Part shown: in pieces, positions 1 through 13,600 of the stretch
Layout: each line of letters begins with the position of its first letter
Numbering within the stretch: the stretch's first letter is position 1
Assembly (NCBI GenBank): GCA_009760855.2
Contig: WPIO01000084.1
Location: 186,501 to 246,500 of the forward strand
Source of the DNA: Cristatella mucedo
Lineage: Eukaryota > Bryozoa > Phylactolaemata > Cristatellidae
Direction of reading: 5' to 3'
DNA: 60,000 bases
Program-made: the position numbers and the translations under genes
The notes under the pieces: model-generated
Seen by the model: the letters and a program-made list of their open reading frames with translations, nothing else
Databases searched by the model: none
Told to the model about the DNA's origin: nothing

Positions 1-394
1 CACATCAGCATGAGGGAGAGTATAAACCGTGAAAAGAACCGGACCTAGCATGGAGCCCTGAGGTACTGCATATTTCAGAGGTACCTCAGATGATCTTTGT
101 CCATTTACGTCAATACTGTAGAGTCTCCCACTGAGATAGGACCTAAACCACTGCAGAGCAGTGCCAGTGATGCCCAGGCGAGATGAGAGGGGCTATAGAA
201 GAACTTTGTGATCGATGGTATCAAACGCTGGCGAAAGACCAAGCAAAACAAGCAGAGACACTCTCCCCATGTCTGCATTCCTAAGTAGGTTGCTGTATAC
301 CTTGAGCAATGCTGACTCTGTGGAGTGATTAGCTGGAATGCCAGACTGGAACTTACTAGCAAGTTGTGAGGTTTCGATATATGAGTTCAGCATG
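1..394 (-). mobile_element. LINE reverse-transcriptase fragment
   Basis: The minus strand encodes a piece of non-LTR reverse transcriptase (NHSTESALLKVYSNLL, LGLSPAFDTIDHKVLL). It is nearly the same DNA as 40020-40410. Similarity stops sharply near base 394, so the copy is truncated; it continues left of the window. Confidence 0.88.
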
Positions 395-804
395 ATGACA
401 TATTTATCGTGTGTTAGCACTACACATCGTGAAGTCCGTGGCTTTGTCTTATTCAAGTTTTGTGCTCCGTTCGCAGTGAACAATGCACTCAACAGCTTTG
501 TGGCATTGTGTTTCAGGCTCTCGTGAAGCAGTTCCAGACAGATTCGCAGACCCGTGTTGCTCTATTGTCTATACTTGCAGCAGGCCAGGTAACCTTGATG
601 GTCTCCATCGTCGCGAGGCTGCTGCTTGTCATCATTTACTTTGTCGGTGCTTTCCCTTGTCATTTTTAATTCAGCTTTTCACGTTTAACTTCGAGATGTG
701 AGTGCATGCCATGATTCGTGCAGTGTCTATTGAGTGGTGCACAGTTTCGTTGTTCCCACACCTTGTCAGTCAGTTGCAGCACTGACCATGTTGCTTACGC
801 TTCT

Positions 805-990
805 AGGGGCATTTGGTGGGATTTTTTGTGATTCGTTCTTCGTGTGCATGTACTTGCTTACACTATGCCTGCTGCGTGCAGATGTTACCACCAATCATGT
901 GGAAATGCTTTCTATACAGCATTTGTAAAGTGCATAGAAAAAAATTCAGTTCTCTGAGGGTGCTTTACAAATGTATTATTATTCTTGTTG
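805..990 (+). mobile_element. LINE 3'-end fragment
   Basis: This matches 24530-24700 closely (the TTTGGTGGG, TTCGTTCTTCGTG and ATGTTACCACCAATCAT blocks). It ends with the family's 3' signature, TTCTCTGAGGGTGCTTTACA, followed by ATTATTATT. It is the 3' end of a 5'-truncated copy. Confidence 0.8.
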
Positions 991-1479
991 TTACTGCAGT
1001 ATGGTTTTTTAAATACTGAATTATTCTAGCAACTTTAGCCTTGTGCAACCGGCTGCTGACTGCGATCGCGAGTTTGTAGCTGCATTTATTTTCTGCTGAT
1101 GACGGTTGTGTGATGTAAGTGTGTGACTTTACCATTTGTAAACCTTGAAGACTGCTCCCTTTGTGGCATCACCAGCACAACTTGTATTGCCCTAGCTATG
1201 TCGAATTACTGACATAAGATGTTGGGACATTTTTCAGGTCTTTTAAAATCTATATTTCTGCAGCAATTCATGTTGGCTGTGGTAATGTGAAAAGCCACTT
1301 ATATTTCATGAATTTATTACTGTTTGTTACTCCTCAGATTTATGAGCTATTACATTTTTTCATTTTTCTTTCTTAGACGTTCGTAGTATTTTAAAGTGCA
1401 TACGTAGACAAGAGCAAAAGATCAAACTAACCTGTAAATGAGTGACAACATCTTGTAAAAGTAATAGAAAATAATAGCT

Positions 1480-1600
1480 GATTTAACAGCTTAATTTACA
1501 CAACAGCAGAAGTGCCTTAGCGACAATATGACCACTGCTTGCAGTGGGCAATAAAGAATTGCCTGCTGCTGTACTCGAAACCATTACCTGATTCAGTCTA
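1480..1600 (-). repeat. tRNA-derived SINE (family B), partial
   Basis: This shares the family B core: aacagc..., cagaag-gcctt, accactgcttgcagtgggcaata and a decayed box B (TACTCGAAACC). It is a partial and diverged copy on the minus strand. Confidence 0.65.
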
Positions 1601-2665
1601 TGAAATTCTTGAGGATGAGCGAGTGTGAGTTTCCAAAAAGTGATTTAATATGGCAGTTGTCACTTTAATGACAAGCCAGCTTAGCTGCTAAGTTTTTGAA
1701 CAACTGTTATTAAAAAATCTAGATATACATTGAAGCAGCATAGCGGGATTTGATGTTTTAACATATGTAATTTGCCATTAAAAACAATTGCTATAAGCCC
1801 TCCGTTTAGTTCGGGAGAACGGACTCTTGTTTTCTAAATTAGTTTAAGAAAGTGCCAGGTAACTAAGGCTGCAGAATCCTGCACGTCCAAGCAAATGTAG
1901 TGTGTGCACTTGCTTGCCCACATACACAGCAAGTATAGATATGCCATGCCGGTAGCAGTAACGTTGGCTTATAGTCCCATGTTTTAGCAAGTTGGCAGCC
2001 TGTAGTCTATTGTTAAAATATTGGTATGGTTTAACACAAATCACTCTTTTAGCTTATTCGTCCTAGTTTTATCCCAGTGGGACATTTATTGACCAATGCT
2101 AATTCTTACTTACCATGCTCCTGCCTTCGACGTCAGTGCTACTTCCTCCCTGCAATGAATGCGATGTAGGGAGTATCCTCTAGTCTAATATTACATGTCG
2201 TCCCCAAAGCTATCACCTTGGTGCCATTATCAGGATTTGTTGTGGAAAAGTATACTATCTGTAGATTTGCTCTTGACTTGGATGTCTTCTCCAAATGATT
2301 CGTCAATTGGTTTGCCTGGTTTTGTATAAATGACCGTTTCGTGGGTGTTTTTTCGTGGCTGATTCGAATAATGTATGCTCAGATATTTGATTTGACTAAC
2401 ATCATAGCTTGAATCCGTCAGCCTTAATAATTTTATTCTGTGTGACTTTGCTTGGCCTTCTGGGGTTCGTTTTTTTGCTACTAAGTCAGTGGACTCATGA
2501 GCTTTACCCTCGTTGGCCACTTGACTAGAATGCTAGAAGTTTCTGGCGATCGGTGTGCCGTCACAGTTCAACATATTTCTTGTAATCTTATGTTGTTGAT
2601 CCTGCTGTCGCGATTTTGCTCGGTTTTTGTGTACCTCTTTGAAACCATTTTACTCTGTCGTGTAG

Positions 2666-2845
2666 GGTCTGACTCTTACAGCTGCTTCGTCGGTCGTGTT
2701 TGCTGAGCTCTTCTGGACTCCTGCCGTATTGGAGCAGTGTGAAGACCGTGCCCATCGCATTGGGCAAGCCAATTCGGTCAATGTTTACTACCTGGTGGCA
2801 CGGGGAACCCTTGACGAGCTGATATGGAGCATCCTACGCCGCAAG
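2666..2845 (+). CDS. ZRANB3: ZRANB3 exon: end of SNF2 helicase C-terminal domain
   Basis: This exon encodes 60 residues, from GLTLTAAS to the SILRRK end. It carries SNF2 motif VI (ED-RAHRIGQ), whose arginines complete the ATPase site. The exon starts after TGTAG and ends at AAG before a GTGGGA donor; both ends are phase 0. The rest of the helicase core must lie upstream of the window. Confidence 0.93.
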
Positions 2846-4543
2846 GTGGGAGCCAGGCCTGCCTCATGCTTGCTTGCTGCCATGGAGGTGTGCTGTCACG
2901 TTAGCATTGCTTCTATTGCTTTACGAGTTGCCACTTATTACCACTCTAGACGACAGTGTTGGCAAAAGCTCTCGATGGTGTGAAGCGTCAGCTCAATGTG
3001 GATGACGGTGACAAATCAGCCCAGCACCTTCTTGCAGAAGCGCCGGCTGTTGTGCCAACCGTTGCCATTGGCGGTGTGGCCGATGCCTTTGATATAGATG
3101 GTTTCTTTAGTAGTGAAGAGCGAAAGGTGAGTCTGGAGCATGTCTTTTGCCTTGTGCTTGTTCTTCTCTATGTGCTTCTTGAATGTATTTTTGAACAACA
3201 CTTCATGTTTAGAATCGGCAGACACTGGTGTTTTGTTTAGTATCGACGATGCATTGTTGGAGCACTCGTATAACTTAAGCCTGGTATGCATACTAGTAGT
3301 GGTTTTCTGACATAGATTTGTGGCACTATTAGAGCTACATTCTTTTGCTGACTCGAGTTTGCAGGTCAGCATGATGGCACATACAGACCTGATGCAACAA
3401 GATATTTGCTGTCGTAAGTCTGGGTGTACATTCGATAGCAGCCCATAAGAGTGGCTCTTTGCTGTAAGAGATGTTTTGGATCATTATTTTGCTGTCTCTG
3501 ACATTATTTTATTTATTTATTATTTACTTCAAACGTATGTTGTTTTATAAGGCCATTCATGCAATGGGTAGGAGGGGCCTGCCCTTGAAGATCAATCGAA
3601 AGACCATATAAATTCAGAAGCCCTGCTGCACTTGCAGCTTGGCTGTGGACAATGGTTCTTATGCTCGTTATCTTTCAGAAGACTAACATGTTTTTTTATT
3701 TTAGATGAGGAAAATGTACTTATGTACTAGTATGCCTATTATAGTTTGTCAATCCAAAAGAAAACGTAATTCCAGACACACTCAGTAAGATGTGCATTTC
3801 CTAAATAATTTTAAGTGTTCACTTCGTGCACTCGAAGAAGCAACATACATTTGGCAACTTGACCCAAAACCGGAATGGCTGCACGTCGTCGCTAGCAAAC
3901 TTTTTCCAAATTGCATCTCAGCCTATTGATTCCTGATAGCACTTGCAACGACCTGCAAGAGTTCTTTAAATAGCGCAGATCACCAGCATAGAACAGTGGA
4001 TTTTAGGTGTAGCCAGTCCAGATCTTTCGATTACTAAATACCCATTTCCTGAAGGGCTGTTATCCTCCCTTTAAGTAGGTATCTGATAAACATGATTGAT
4101 GTTGCTCCAAGTAACTAAAACATTTGTGGGAAACACCCCCACAGTTTCCCTCAGGTCTATAGCATCATGTCTGCCATTCGTGATCTGATCAAGTATGCAT
4201 TTGCTGATACAATAACCAGCAAGCCCTAATTCATATGAGACCAGAATCTTAATCCGGCCATCATATTTAAAATCTGTATCAGATTTCAGGATCCAGCCAA
4301 ATGTCCACAGTATCATGGATAACCAATGCATCGCAGTGGATCTACTATTATCTGGCATGCACTTATGCATAAGTGGGAGTTGCTCCTGAGTGACGGTAGC
4401 CTGATTGTATTGCATAGTTACGGGTATGTATCGGCCAGCGGTGCATCTGGCCTTTTGCAATAGGAATTTATAAGTATAGAGTCTTGTGACTGCTCATTGT
4501 GGTACTACGGCTAAACTGTATTTTTATATATACCCATATGATT

Positions 4544-4642
<99 letters not shown>

Positions 4643-7600
4643 TGTGTCTGTGTGTGTATCTGTGTGTGTGTGTATGCTCTCGTGTTTGTGCTTTTTTGTG
4701 TGTGCGAAGGTGGGGTAGTTGTGTGAGGCATGTGCAGTACGAATCCGTACGAATCTCTATAAGCATAATGTAGCTTTTTCAAATTAAAATCTATCTAAAC
4801 TGGCCTCGTGTGCAAGCTGGATAAAGTGTACACTAGCTTTTGGCATACATTTTACTATTGTATCTAGTTTAGGAAATCATCCCTGTCTTATCTGTTAACC
4901 TCGACATGCTGACAGTGTTTATGCATTTATACGGCTGAGCACAAGCATGTGTTCATTTGTGAGAATGCCCATATACTTGGTTCTCGTACTTCTAAGCTGG
5001 TGTATGCATGGAATACTTCTGGCAATTTGGAATTATGTGTCTAATCACATTTGACTGTTTTATGTGCAGTTTGTTCTGGTTTGCTTTCTCAGACTTTGTT
5101 TTACTTAGTATGTGCCTGTTGGCCGGACCCATCAGCAACCATTGCAAATGATCCTCTTAACTACCGTAGCCAGTTCGACTGTTGTCAATTCCAATGGTTA
5201 TAAGTTAAAACACATAGCTGCCTGTAATGTTGCAGGCTAAAGGTCAGCTCACACTGACAGAGATGCTGACATCAACGCCCCGGTGTCATAAAACAGCCGA
5301 TGGACGAAAACGGAAGCGTGCTGCGATCCAGGTGCTTGAGACCAGCCATGAAACGAGTGCCCTCTTTGCTAGTGGTAATAAACTTAAAAAAGTCAAGAAA
5401 ATAAGCAAAGCCAGCTGTAAAAAAGGTATCAATTTCAGCCAGTTTTTTGACGTCAGCACTACATCACAGTCAAGCACACGTGGCTCTTTTGATGAACCGA
5501 ACAGCACCAAACCTGACCACCCCGTGAAAGCTGACCACGTTGACCAAACGTGTCAAATCCTGGTTAGCAATATTGGAGCCACACCTGGCCAACTTCAGAT
5601 AGCTGCCTGCCAACGTTCTGATATGTGCAGTGGTGGCGGTGAGGTTGTCGTCCTCGACAGTGAAAGTGAGCAAGAACAGCTGACTGGTTGTTGTGAAGGC
5701 AGTACCGAAGATTCACTGTGCACAAGTGTGCTGGAGTCGGATCCTTGCCCATCCAGCCAGAAATGTGGGGTCGATGTGTCAATCAACTGCAGCCCCCATC
5801 GCAGTTCGTTTGAGAAAGTTAGTGGTGCAAACCAGTTACCTGGTGATGGCTTGAACGTAAAGTCGATCAGCCCTTCTGAACCCGTGGAAACTGTCTTTCC
5901 AGGCATATCTAATTTAAGTGATCTTTGTTGTCCAGAGCTGCTTCAACAAGATGAGGCAGCAGCAGCTCCTGTTCTTTCTGCACATTTTCAAGGTAATGAA
6001 TTTTGTCCTAGCTTGTATGTGTGCTTTATAAATGTTTAAGATCAGGTAGAAATCCCTCCGTGAGATCTTTATTTTTATATGCTCTGTTTCAGATTTGGCA
6101 AGTAGTAATTTGGCTACGGCTGATTTCTCAGGCCCAAGCAGTGATGATTCCACAGGTTCGTGCTCAGATGGTTTTGCAGTCATAAGGCCAACGCCAGCTG
6201 ATACTGATGGAGGGGCTCTTGCAAATCTGGATAAGCAGCCTCTCGGTAAATTGCTTTAGCAGTGAAATCGCATGTTGTTCATGCCAACCCGCATGTTAGG
6301 CTGACTGGGTATACCGACTTATGTTTTTGACTTTATGCATGTGATTGATTAGCATGATGGGGAGCTTCAGAAATGGTTTCATTCGCATGCAGGTCTAGGA
6401 TGCTATGGTCGAATCTAGGTGACAGTCGGGGTATTCTAGAACATAAAATCCGAGTGAACTTCATCTGCTAATGTTTGTTGCAGTTCTGAAAGATGGGGTA
6501 TTTTTTTAGAAGTTGGCTTCTCACTTCAGTGAAATGTGTTTCCTTTGTCTTGTCTGAACTCGAAGTGGAGCCTGTAAGGACTGTCTTTCTGTGTGCTGCA
6601 CCTCGATTAGTTAAATATAGTTCCCCCAAGTCGCTTATTCACTTCGTCAATAAGAGGTGGCTGATCTACTATAGCATGACGTCAGTTGGTTGACTCCTGA
6701 TTTTTAATAATCAATTGATCTAGTTGCCACTTTTTTGTGATCTTGCCCGTGTTTGGATTTGTGGCAGCTGATTTCACCTGTTCTGTTTTTAGGCAGGTTG
6801 CGCATGCAAACTAACCTGAACTTCTTTTATGCTGGTTGCGTTACTCTATTATCCTTTTTCTTCATGCATCCCTGGCCTGCTGGTTGATAGTAAATGATGG
6901 CGTAGCCTGAGATCCTAGCTTTGAATGTTAAGGAAATACACTTTGCCTGTTGTTTGGTGCTATACCATGTTAATGGGCTTTGCTTCTAATGATCAGGATA
7001 TATAGCAACGTGAGAAGAGTGCACCTTAATTCTCTCACCATTCCTTTGCCGATAGAATGTGGTATTATTATTATAATAGATATAATAGATAATGATTATA
7101 TTATATTATAATAGAATATGGATGATGGTATTTCCTAAATTTCACCAATCGTTTCAGCATCACCTCGTAGCTTCCATCCTAGCAAGACCGACCAGAGTGT
7201 GCAGGTAGATCTATTTTTCAGTTTGGTTGTTGACAAGAGTTAAGCCAGTGCTAGTTTAAAGATGTTTCAGAATCTTTGTTCGACATTTGTATTTCTGTCT
7301 CTTGATGGACTGCAGTCTGTTTTTTGGTAGGATGATGGACAAAGCATTATTTGAGCTTCGGTGATCTTTTTGGTCATGTTTCCTTGCAGCATATGTAAAG
7401 GGCCTAAAAAGAGTGAAAGTTCTCAAAGGGTGCTAAACAAATGTATTATTAGTATCACGGTTATTATCTATATGTGAGCCCTAGCCTACGGTGCCTAATT
7501 TTTCATAACTCCTGCACCTAGCATCTGGACCTCCTAGCTTGTAATAATATTATTTATTTAATTGTATTATTTATTATTTAATTAATATTATTTATTATTT

Positions 7601-10600
7601 AATAGGTCCCATATAGCCTGGTATTTTGCTCTGCATTTGGAACAGAGCCCAATCAGTTTCTGCATTTCATATAAGTCGTAAGTCGTAAGCTTGGTCTTTT
7701 GTAAGAGAAATCTCATTTGCAATGGTGGAAGAAATACCCACACTCGTGTCCATAAGTTTTTATTCACTCCCGATATGGCTGGTTGAGTCAGTCCTGAGAC
7801 TTGCAGGCAAATGTTCAACGAGCTACTTGTAAAAAATCTGTGCATGATGCATATCAATATTTATTAAGCTCTCTGCACCTAGTTTCTTAGTTGTTAATAG
7901 TGGTCATTAATAGCTCACCTTGGTTCATTATGACGGCCTTCTTCTGACTGAGCATTAATGCCATCAGGTTCTAAACTGTGTCGTGCGATGCTGGATCTGC
8001 ATCATTCAAAGTCTCTCTGAAGGATTGCTCGTCTACATATGTGGAATTGCATTGCTTCTCAGTCGCTGGTCTAAATCAAACCTGGCGGACTATTTTGTTT
8101 TAATTGATTGACAGACTGAGATAATCATCGTTGGTAGCAGGTGAGTTGTTAAAACTGTTTTCTGGCCCACTTTGCAGTATGCTTCGGGTCATTATCCTGC
8201 TAATATATCTTACAAATTACCTCTGGCAGACAGAGTGTTCACGTTCTGAAGCTCCTTGAAGTAATATAATGTAATGTATCTCCGTCTGTAACTCCACAAA
8301 GCCATAAAGACTATTTGGGTGTTACGCAGGAGAGTTTTGTGTAGCACACTCACAGCCTAAGCTGTTTTCGGTACGCATTCGGTACCAAACAAACTTCGTC
8401 TCAAGCAACAAAGAGAAAGTGGGAAGCATAGCAGAGTCAGGAGAGCAGTTGAGCTACTGAGTACCATTGAAGTAGCAGCTCAGGACTGCTGAAAAGGATG
8501 AGCCTAAGTCGGCAGCAGGAGAGTAGTTGTCGTTGCGTAAGAATTGTAGAAGCAAGTTCCACAGTCTAAGACCTGCAGAGCTAAAGCTTCTGTCACCAAC
8601 GGTTTTTAAGCAGAGGAATGGACAGCTAATTTATTGTCCACACAGGACCTGAGGCTTCGAAGAGGCTGAAACTGGTGCAGTAGTTCAGCTAGGTACGAAG
8701 GAGCCAAGCCGTGGCGGGCCTTGTGGGTCAGCGTAAGAACTTTTCAAATTGATGTCCATAATGTCAGAAATGGGCTGCAGAGATCGGATACCGGCATCAG
8801 AAATGCAGATTCGCCACCACTTAGCTTAACTGTGTGCAGCAGGTAGTTTTTACTTTACTCATCGCCTTTTCTTAAGCAGACATAGAGACTGCTATGTTCA
8901 TTTTTCAAGAAAGCTGAAATTGCTGCTGTCATTCCAATAGAATAAGCACTACTCTTTTGCCATCCAGTGGGAGTAGCACTTGGCCCATTTCAGCCTGTCG
9001 GCTTTCTACCATTTTACTCACCGACAAGGTTTTTGACTCACCTTTAGCCAGCCAGCTGCCTTCCTCGTACTGGCTTCGTGCTCCTGTGAGAGCAGCTTCA
9101 AGCTAGGCTTCCTCCCTGACAGTGCAGGCCTTGTCAATGAAAGGTCCCAAGGGCTTCGACTTTTTGTTTAGAACCCCTAGGCACCTGCTTCAGTTTGACT
9201 TGAACCCTTCCTGACATAATGAGTCAGCTTACATCACGTGGACCCTTCACTCGTCCTGAGAAGATGAGCCTTCTTTTTGTTGCCAATTCCTTGTTGATGA
9301 AGAGCTAGCAGGATGCACTTATCTAACAGGTTGTGCACCGTAGTCAACAGCATTGTTCAGTGGCGCTAGCTGGCATCTAGACGGCCAGATGAGGAACTAA
9401 TGAGGAGCTGAGCATATCTTGAGAAACCCCCCTCCCTGACTCCCTTGCACATAAAATATTCACGATTACGTTTTATACAGCCATATTATTAAAATGTATG
9501 TGGACTTTGAAATGGACGTTTATGGCAAAGGTAGTTGATGTTATAGCATTTAGGCTAGCGTGTTGCCGTTAGAGCCATGCTTGTCGATAGCTATGTGGAA
9601 ATCTGTAATTTTAATGTAATTTGGAGACAATTTCCTACCCTTGGCAATTATTTCCAGAGCCTCTAGGCTGCTTCTACCTCGGGGGTACTTAAAATACGCC
9701 ATTCCAGTATGCATAAATACACATGGGCTGGCGTGTACCTTTTCATACATACATTATAGACAACTTGGCAATGTGTTTTGGCAAACCTAAGCAATGATAG
9801 TAACAAAACACATGCATTGTTTATTTTTGCATTTCGGAGTGAGTGCTTTGGTCAGCTGGTTAAGGACTGTTACCTTTCTTTCAGACTGGGTCCAAGAAGA
9901 GCTACGTTCAGCAGAGGCTTTGCTTGCCGGCATCAGTGGCAGTTCGGATTTCCTTGACGTAAGCAGCTGGGATGCTGCGACTGATGTCCGGAGTGATGAA
10001 GCCTGCTGGGCTTGTAGCTGTGGCACTAGCAACGAGTGTGCTGCTGAGGACTGTATTGGCTGCGGCTTTCCGCGAGTTGTTGCTGTCCCGGAGTCTTTGC
10101 TGGCAGCAGCAGCACCTGGTCAGGTCTTGGGACCGTGTGGTCACCCACGGCCACCAGACTCCTCTACCTGTATCCTATGTGCTCAGCAGTCTGCTCTTCA
10201 AACAGGCGAGTATGCTGTGCGTCTTGTGTGGAATGTGGCACTGCTCAGTACGTAGGCTGCTCCTGTTTGTGCACTGCTTCATTCGCATACTCTTTCCCTG
10301 CTACTCACACCCACTGGACCTTGCAGCTGCGCTTTCAGTTTCGTGCCTTTGTTTAAGTGGTCATTTTCTACACAAGGGCTGCAGCTATTTACGTGCCGGC
10401 GAAATGCTGATTCATTTCACCAGCTGTGTCATATGGTGTACAGTGGTTGATTAATTAGACTATTGGCTTTAGTGCTACATTCAAGGTGCATATGCAAAAT
10501 GTGCTGTTTGTGTTGGTTAAGATATTCTGCATAAGCAAAATCTGGTTTGGAATGAGGAAAGCTTTTTGTTTCAGCCTAGCTAACATCCATTACTGCTAGC

Positions 10601-13600
10601 TGCGCTGCATGCGATCGACGGTTCTCACTGGCTTAGGCGAATAAAATTTGCTAACGCCCTACAGGCCTTCGAGCACAGTTGCACGACTTCTTCTTCTGGT
10701 TGGGCAGGAGCGCTGCTTGAACATACGAGCTCTGGCGCAGCAGTAGCTCTTAAAGTTGGTCTGCTCTTTAAGCCGTCATTAAAGTGATTAACTTAGTTGT
10801 GTGAAGAGCTAAGTTGTGTCGAGCAATAATCTTAGTTCGCCAAGGGTGTGTGATCATTCCATGTTTGATGTAAGTGCTTCGTTGCGGTTTTTCCTGTTTT
10901 GACATGCCTCAGACCTTGGTATAGTGTTTTACAGACGAATAGCTTGCATTTAGTGTAAGCAGCAGCGTAGAATTTGTTTGTTAGCTCTTCACGGCTGTTT
11001 ACATTAAATGCAGAGAACTGTTAATGTAGGGAAATGTTAGCAGCCATGCAAAGCATCTCCATCGACTCCCTGTCAAATCGAAAGACCAAGAATGACTGTA
11101 TGTTGTCAATTGCTGCATAGAATAGGTCGATGCGAAGAAGTGTGTGTGCATTGCTATTCTTGTCTTCGTTGAGTTGAGGCCAACCGGGTCGAATGTAGCT
11201 GGTGGTTTTGTCAGACTCCTCGAACTCATGATACTAAGAGAACTTCTGTACCTCGGTCATCATAACCAGCCACTCGCATCTTCGACAGGGCCTGGGTAGT
11301 GTGAATGCCTAGTAATAGGTGTTGTCAAAATTGTGATACCGTTTTTGCAATGCCTTCGATGACTCCTGTGTGAAAATAGCGAGTGTTCAATGAGATGTGA
11401 GATTAAGTTTATCTTGAATGAAAGCATATATGGTTGAATATGCATATCGTCTTGATTCTTTGTTCAGCACCTTTTTTTATTGTGGTCCCCCACCCACCAC
11501 CACCCTCGTGATAGCGGGTATTGTGCTGTTGGTGCCTGTTAGCGCCGGAGGGGGGAGGGGCCCAACTAAACTAGAGTAGCAACTACCTCCCTGCTCCCCT
11601 TGGCTCTGCCACTGCCACCAAAGTATTAAGTTTTAAACAGTTTACACTGCTCTTCTAGATGTGTGATAATAGTGGTCGAACTCTTGAATGCTCTGAAATG
11701 CAAAATACCTAGCAAGAGAGCCTGCTTAAACGTCTTTGCAGTCGTTAGCTGTTATTAAATTTGTGTTGAGCATTAAAATAATTACCTTATAATTGCCCAA
11801 TAGAAGACAGAACTCTTCAAGAATCCTCATTTTGGTCATGCTGCTGTCTCAAGGGGTTGGGCCAGATTTTTAATGTAAGGGCAAGTCGATAGCCATTAGT
11901 TCCCCAAGGTAAGGCACTCGATCATTCCGGAAATCATGAGCTTTGTAAATCTGAGCGTAGCAAGGTTTTTAAATGTGGACCTGCAAAAACCTATGCCCAT
12001 ATCCCTGCCAGACTGCCCCTGCCTGAGCTCCTGCCCTGGCCGATATAGGAGGCAGCCCATAGTGCTGCACTCTTCCCTCTTTGGGGGCAATGGCCTCCTC
12101 CCCCCCCCCCTGCTCAGACTATGGAGTCAAGCCTTGGCAGACTTTGTGGATTAGAATAAGAAATCTTCACTTTGTTTATCAACCAGGAGTAATCGCAAAG
12201 CTACCATAGCAAAGGAAACAAGCGATGGAATTCCTTGCATTTACAGACCGACATGGTCGTCATATTTATTCCCAACTGGAGCCGCTTTGAATGAATTCTT
12301 TAATAGCTCTGCATATGCTGCGTTAGGCTTGTACGGCCAAGAGAACCAGGTAGCTATTAATCCTAGCTGCTTAAACAGCCTCATTTTGTATAGCGACAGA
12401 AGAGCCTTTACGGCTATCACCACCGCTTGCAGTGGCGATAAAGGATCGCCCACTGCTGGAATCGAACCCACGACCTCGGGACCGAGGTCGTGAAAGCGAC
12501 CGCCTGATCTAGTGTGCCATCACGGCTCATTAGCCGATGACTATCGCAAGCACTCCCCAATTCTGGGTATCGATCGAATGTTATGACTAGCATTGTGGAG
12601 GTCTTCTGAATAAAACCTTTTTCTGGCAGATTCTGATGATGCAAGTTCACTGAAGTCTCAGTCTATAATGGACAGTGCAAAACAATGCATACCATACAGC
12701 AAGCTGTTCTTTCGTGTGAGTGCACACACAACACGTGTCCACGTTTTCAACGAGGTGAGAGCTTACTTCAACTTTGCCTACACAGAAGTGATGAGCTGCA
12801 ACCGAGGTTGAGCATTGCTTTGTGTGCATGGGTTTGTGATCTCCAGTCACAGTAACTTTCATTTTATGCATGTGCATGCCTTGTTCTTGCTTCATTATAG
12901 TTTCGTGTCTCCAAATAATATTTAATAATGATGATAATGATAATGATAATAGGCGGTTTGAATAGTGCCGTAAGAGAACTGACTTAAATCTTGGCGCTTT
13001 ACGACTACGACTGACAGACCTATGGTTAGTAGCATGCACTGAATCATGCCTCTGTAAGCAGGTTAAGCAGACAATAACCAAAAAAAGCTGTTGAATTCTT
13101 GTTTAGGGTACCTTTCAAAAGGCAAACATGTTAGAAATTGGATCTAAAGTTTTGATGATATTCGGCAAAGAATTTGCTAAGTCGTTTACAGTGGGCTAAT
13201 GTTTGAATTCACTGGACTGCTAACGATTGGGGTAGAGTTTAAGGAGTGAAAAAGGCAAATTCACACTGTTTCTAAGCTGCAAAAGACGGCTTTATGTGTT
13301 TCGACGACCCAAGAAAACCTACTCACTCAATTGCCTGCAGCCAGCAGTCCATTTCGGTGGAAAAGGTGTCGTGGAATGGGGATGCTTCGGAAAAAATGGC
13401 GTCTGAGCCCTTCATCCTTCACATACCGGGCATTATGACCCAAGACGTCTACTTAGACCTTCAAAATTCAGGACTCCCAGGGCTGCGATGGCACTTCGTG
13501 GACTGGGTTATATTTTCCGGCACGAAAATTGTCCTAAACACACCAATTTATCAGAATTCGGTTACCCTCCCGTGATGGTTATTGACTGGCCAAGTTAGTC

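Larger units (their letters stand above)
395..2665 (+). other. ZRANB3 intron (5' end outside window)
   Basis: No coding exon seen. It holds a LINE 3' tail (about 805-990) and part of a SINE (about 1480-1600). The rest is unique AT-rich sequence in which I recognise nothing. Confidence 0.6.
6246..9884 (+). other. ZRANB3 intron
   Basis: This 3.6-kb intron holds a LINE tail (7388-7455), an AT-rich patch (about 7070-7125), a copy of the 120-bp repeat (8262-8395) and a LINE relic (8425-8770). A possible 47-bp cassette exon at 7158-7204 has good splice sites but would break the frame. Confidence 0.65.

Noticed and set aside
4499-4782. Open frames across the (GT)n tract on both strands
   Set aside because: They translate a microsatellite (Val-Cys or His-Thr repeats) and have no other coding support.
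12647-13081. 144-codon minus-strand open frame
   Set aside because: It runs into a LINE tail fragment and shows no protein-like conservation.
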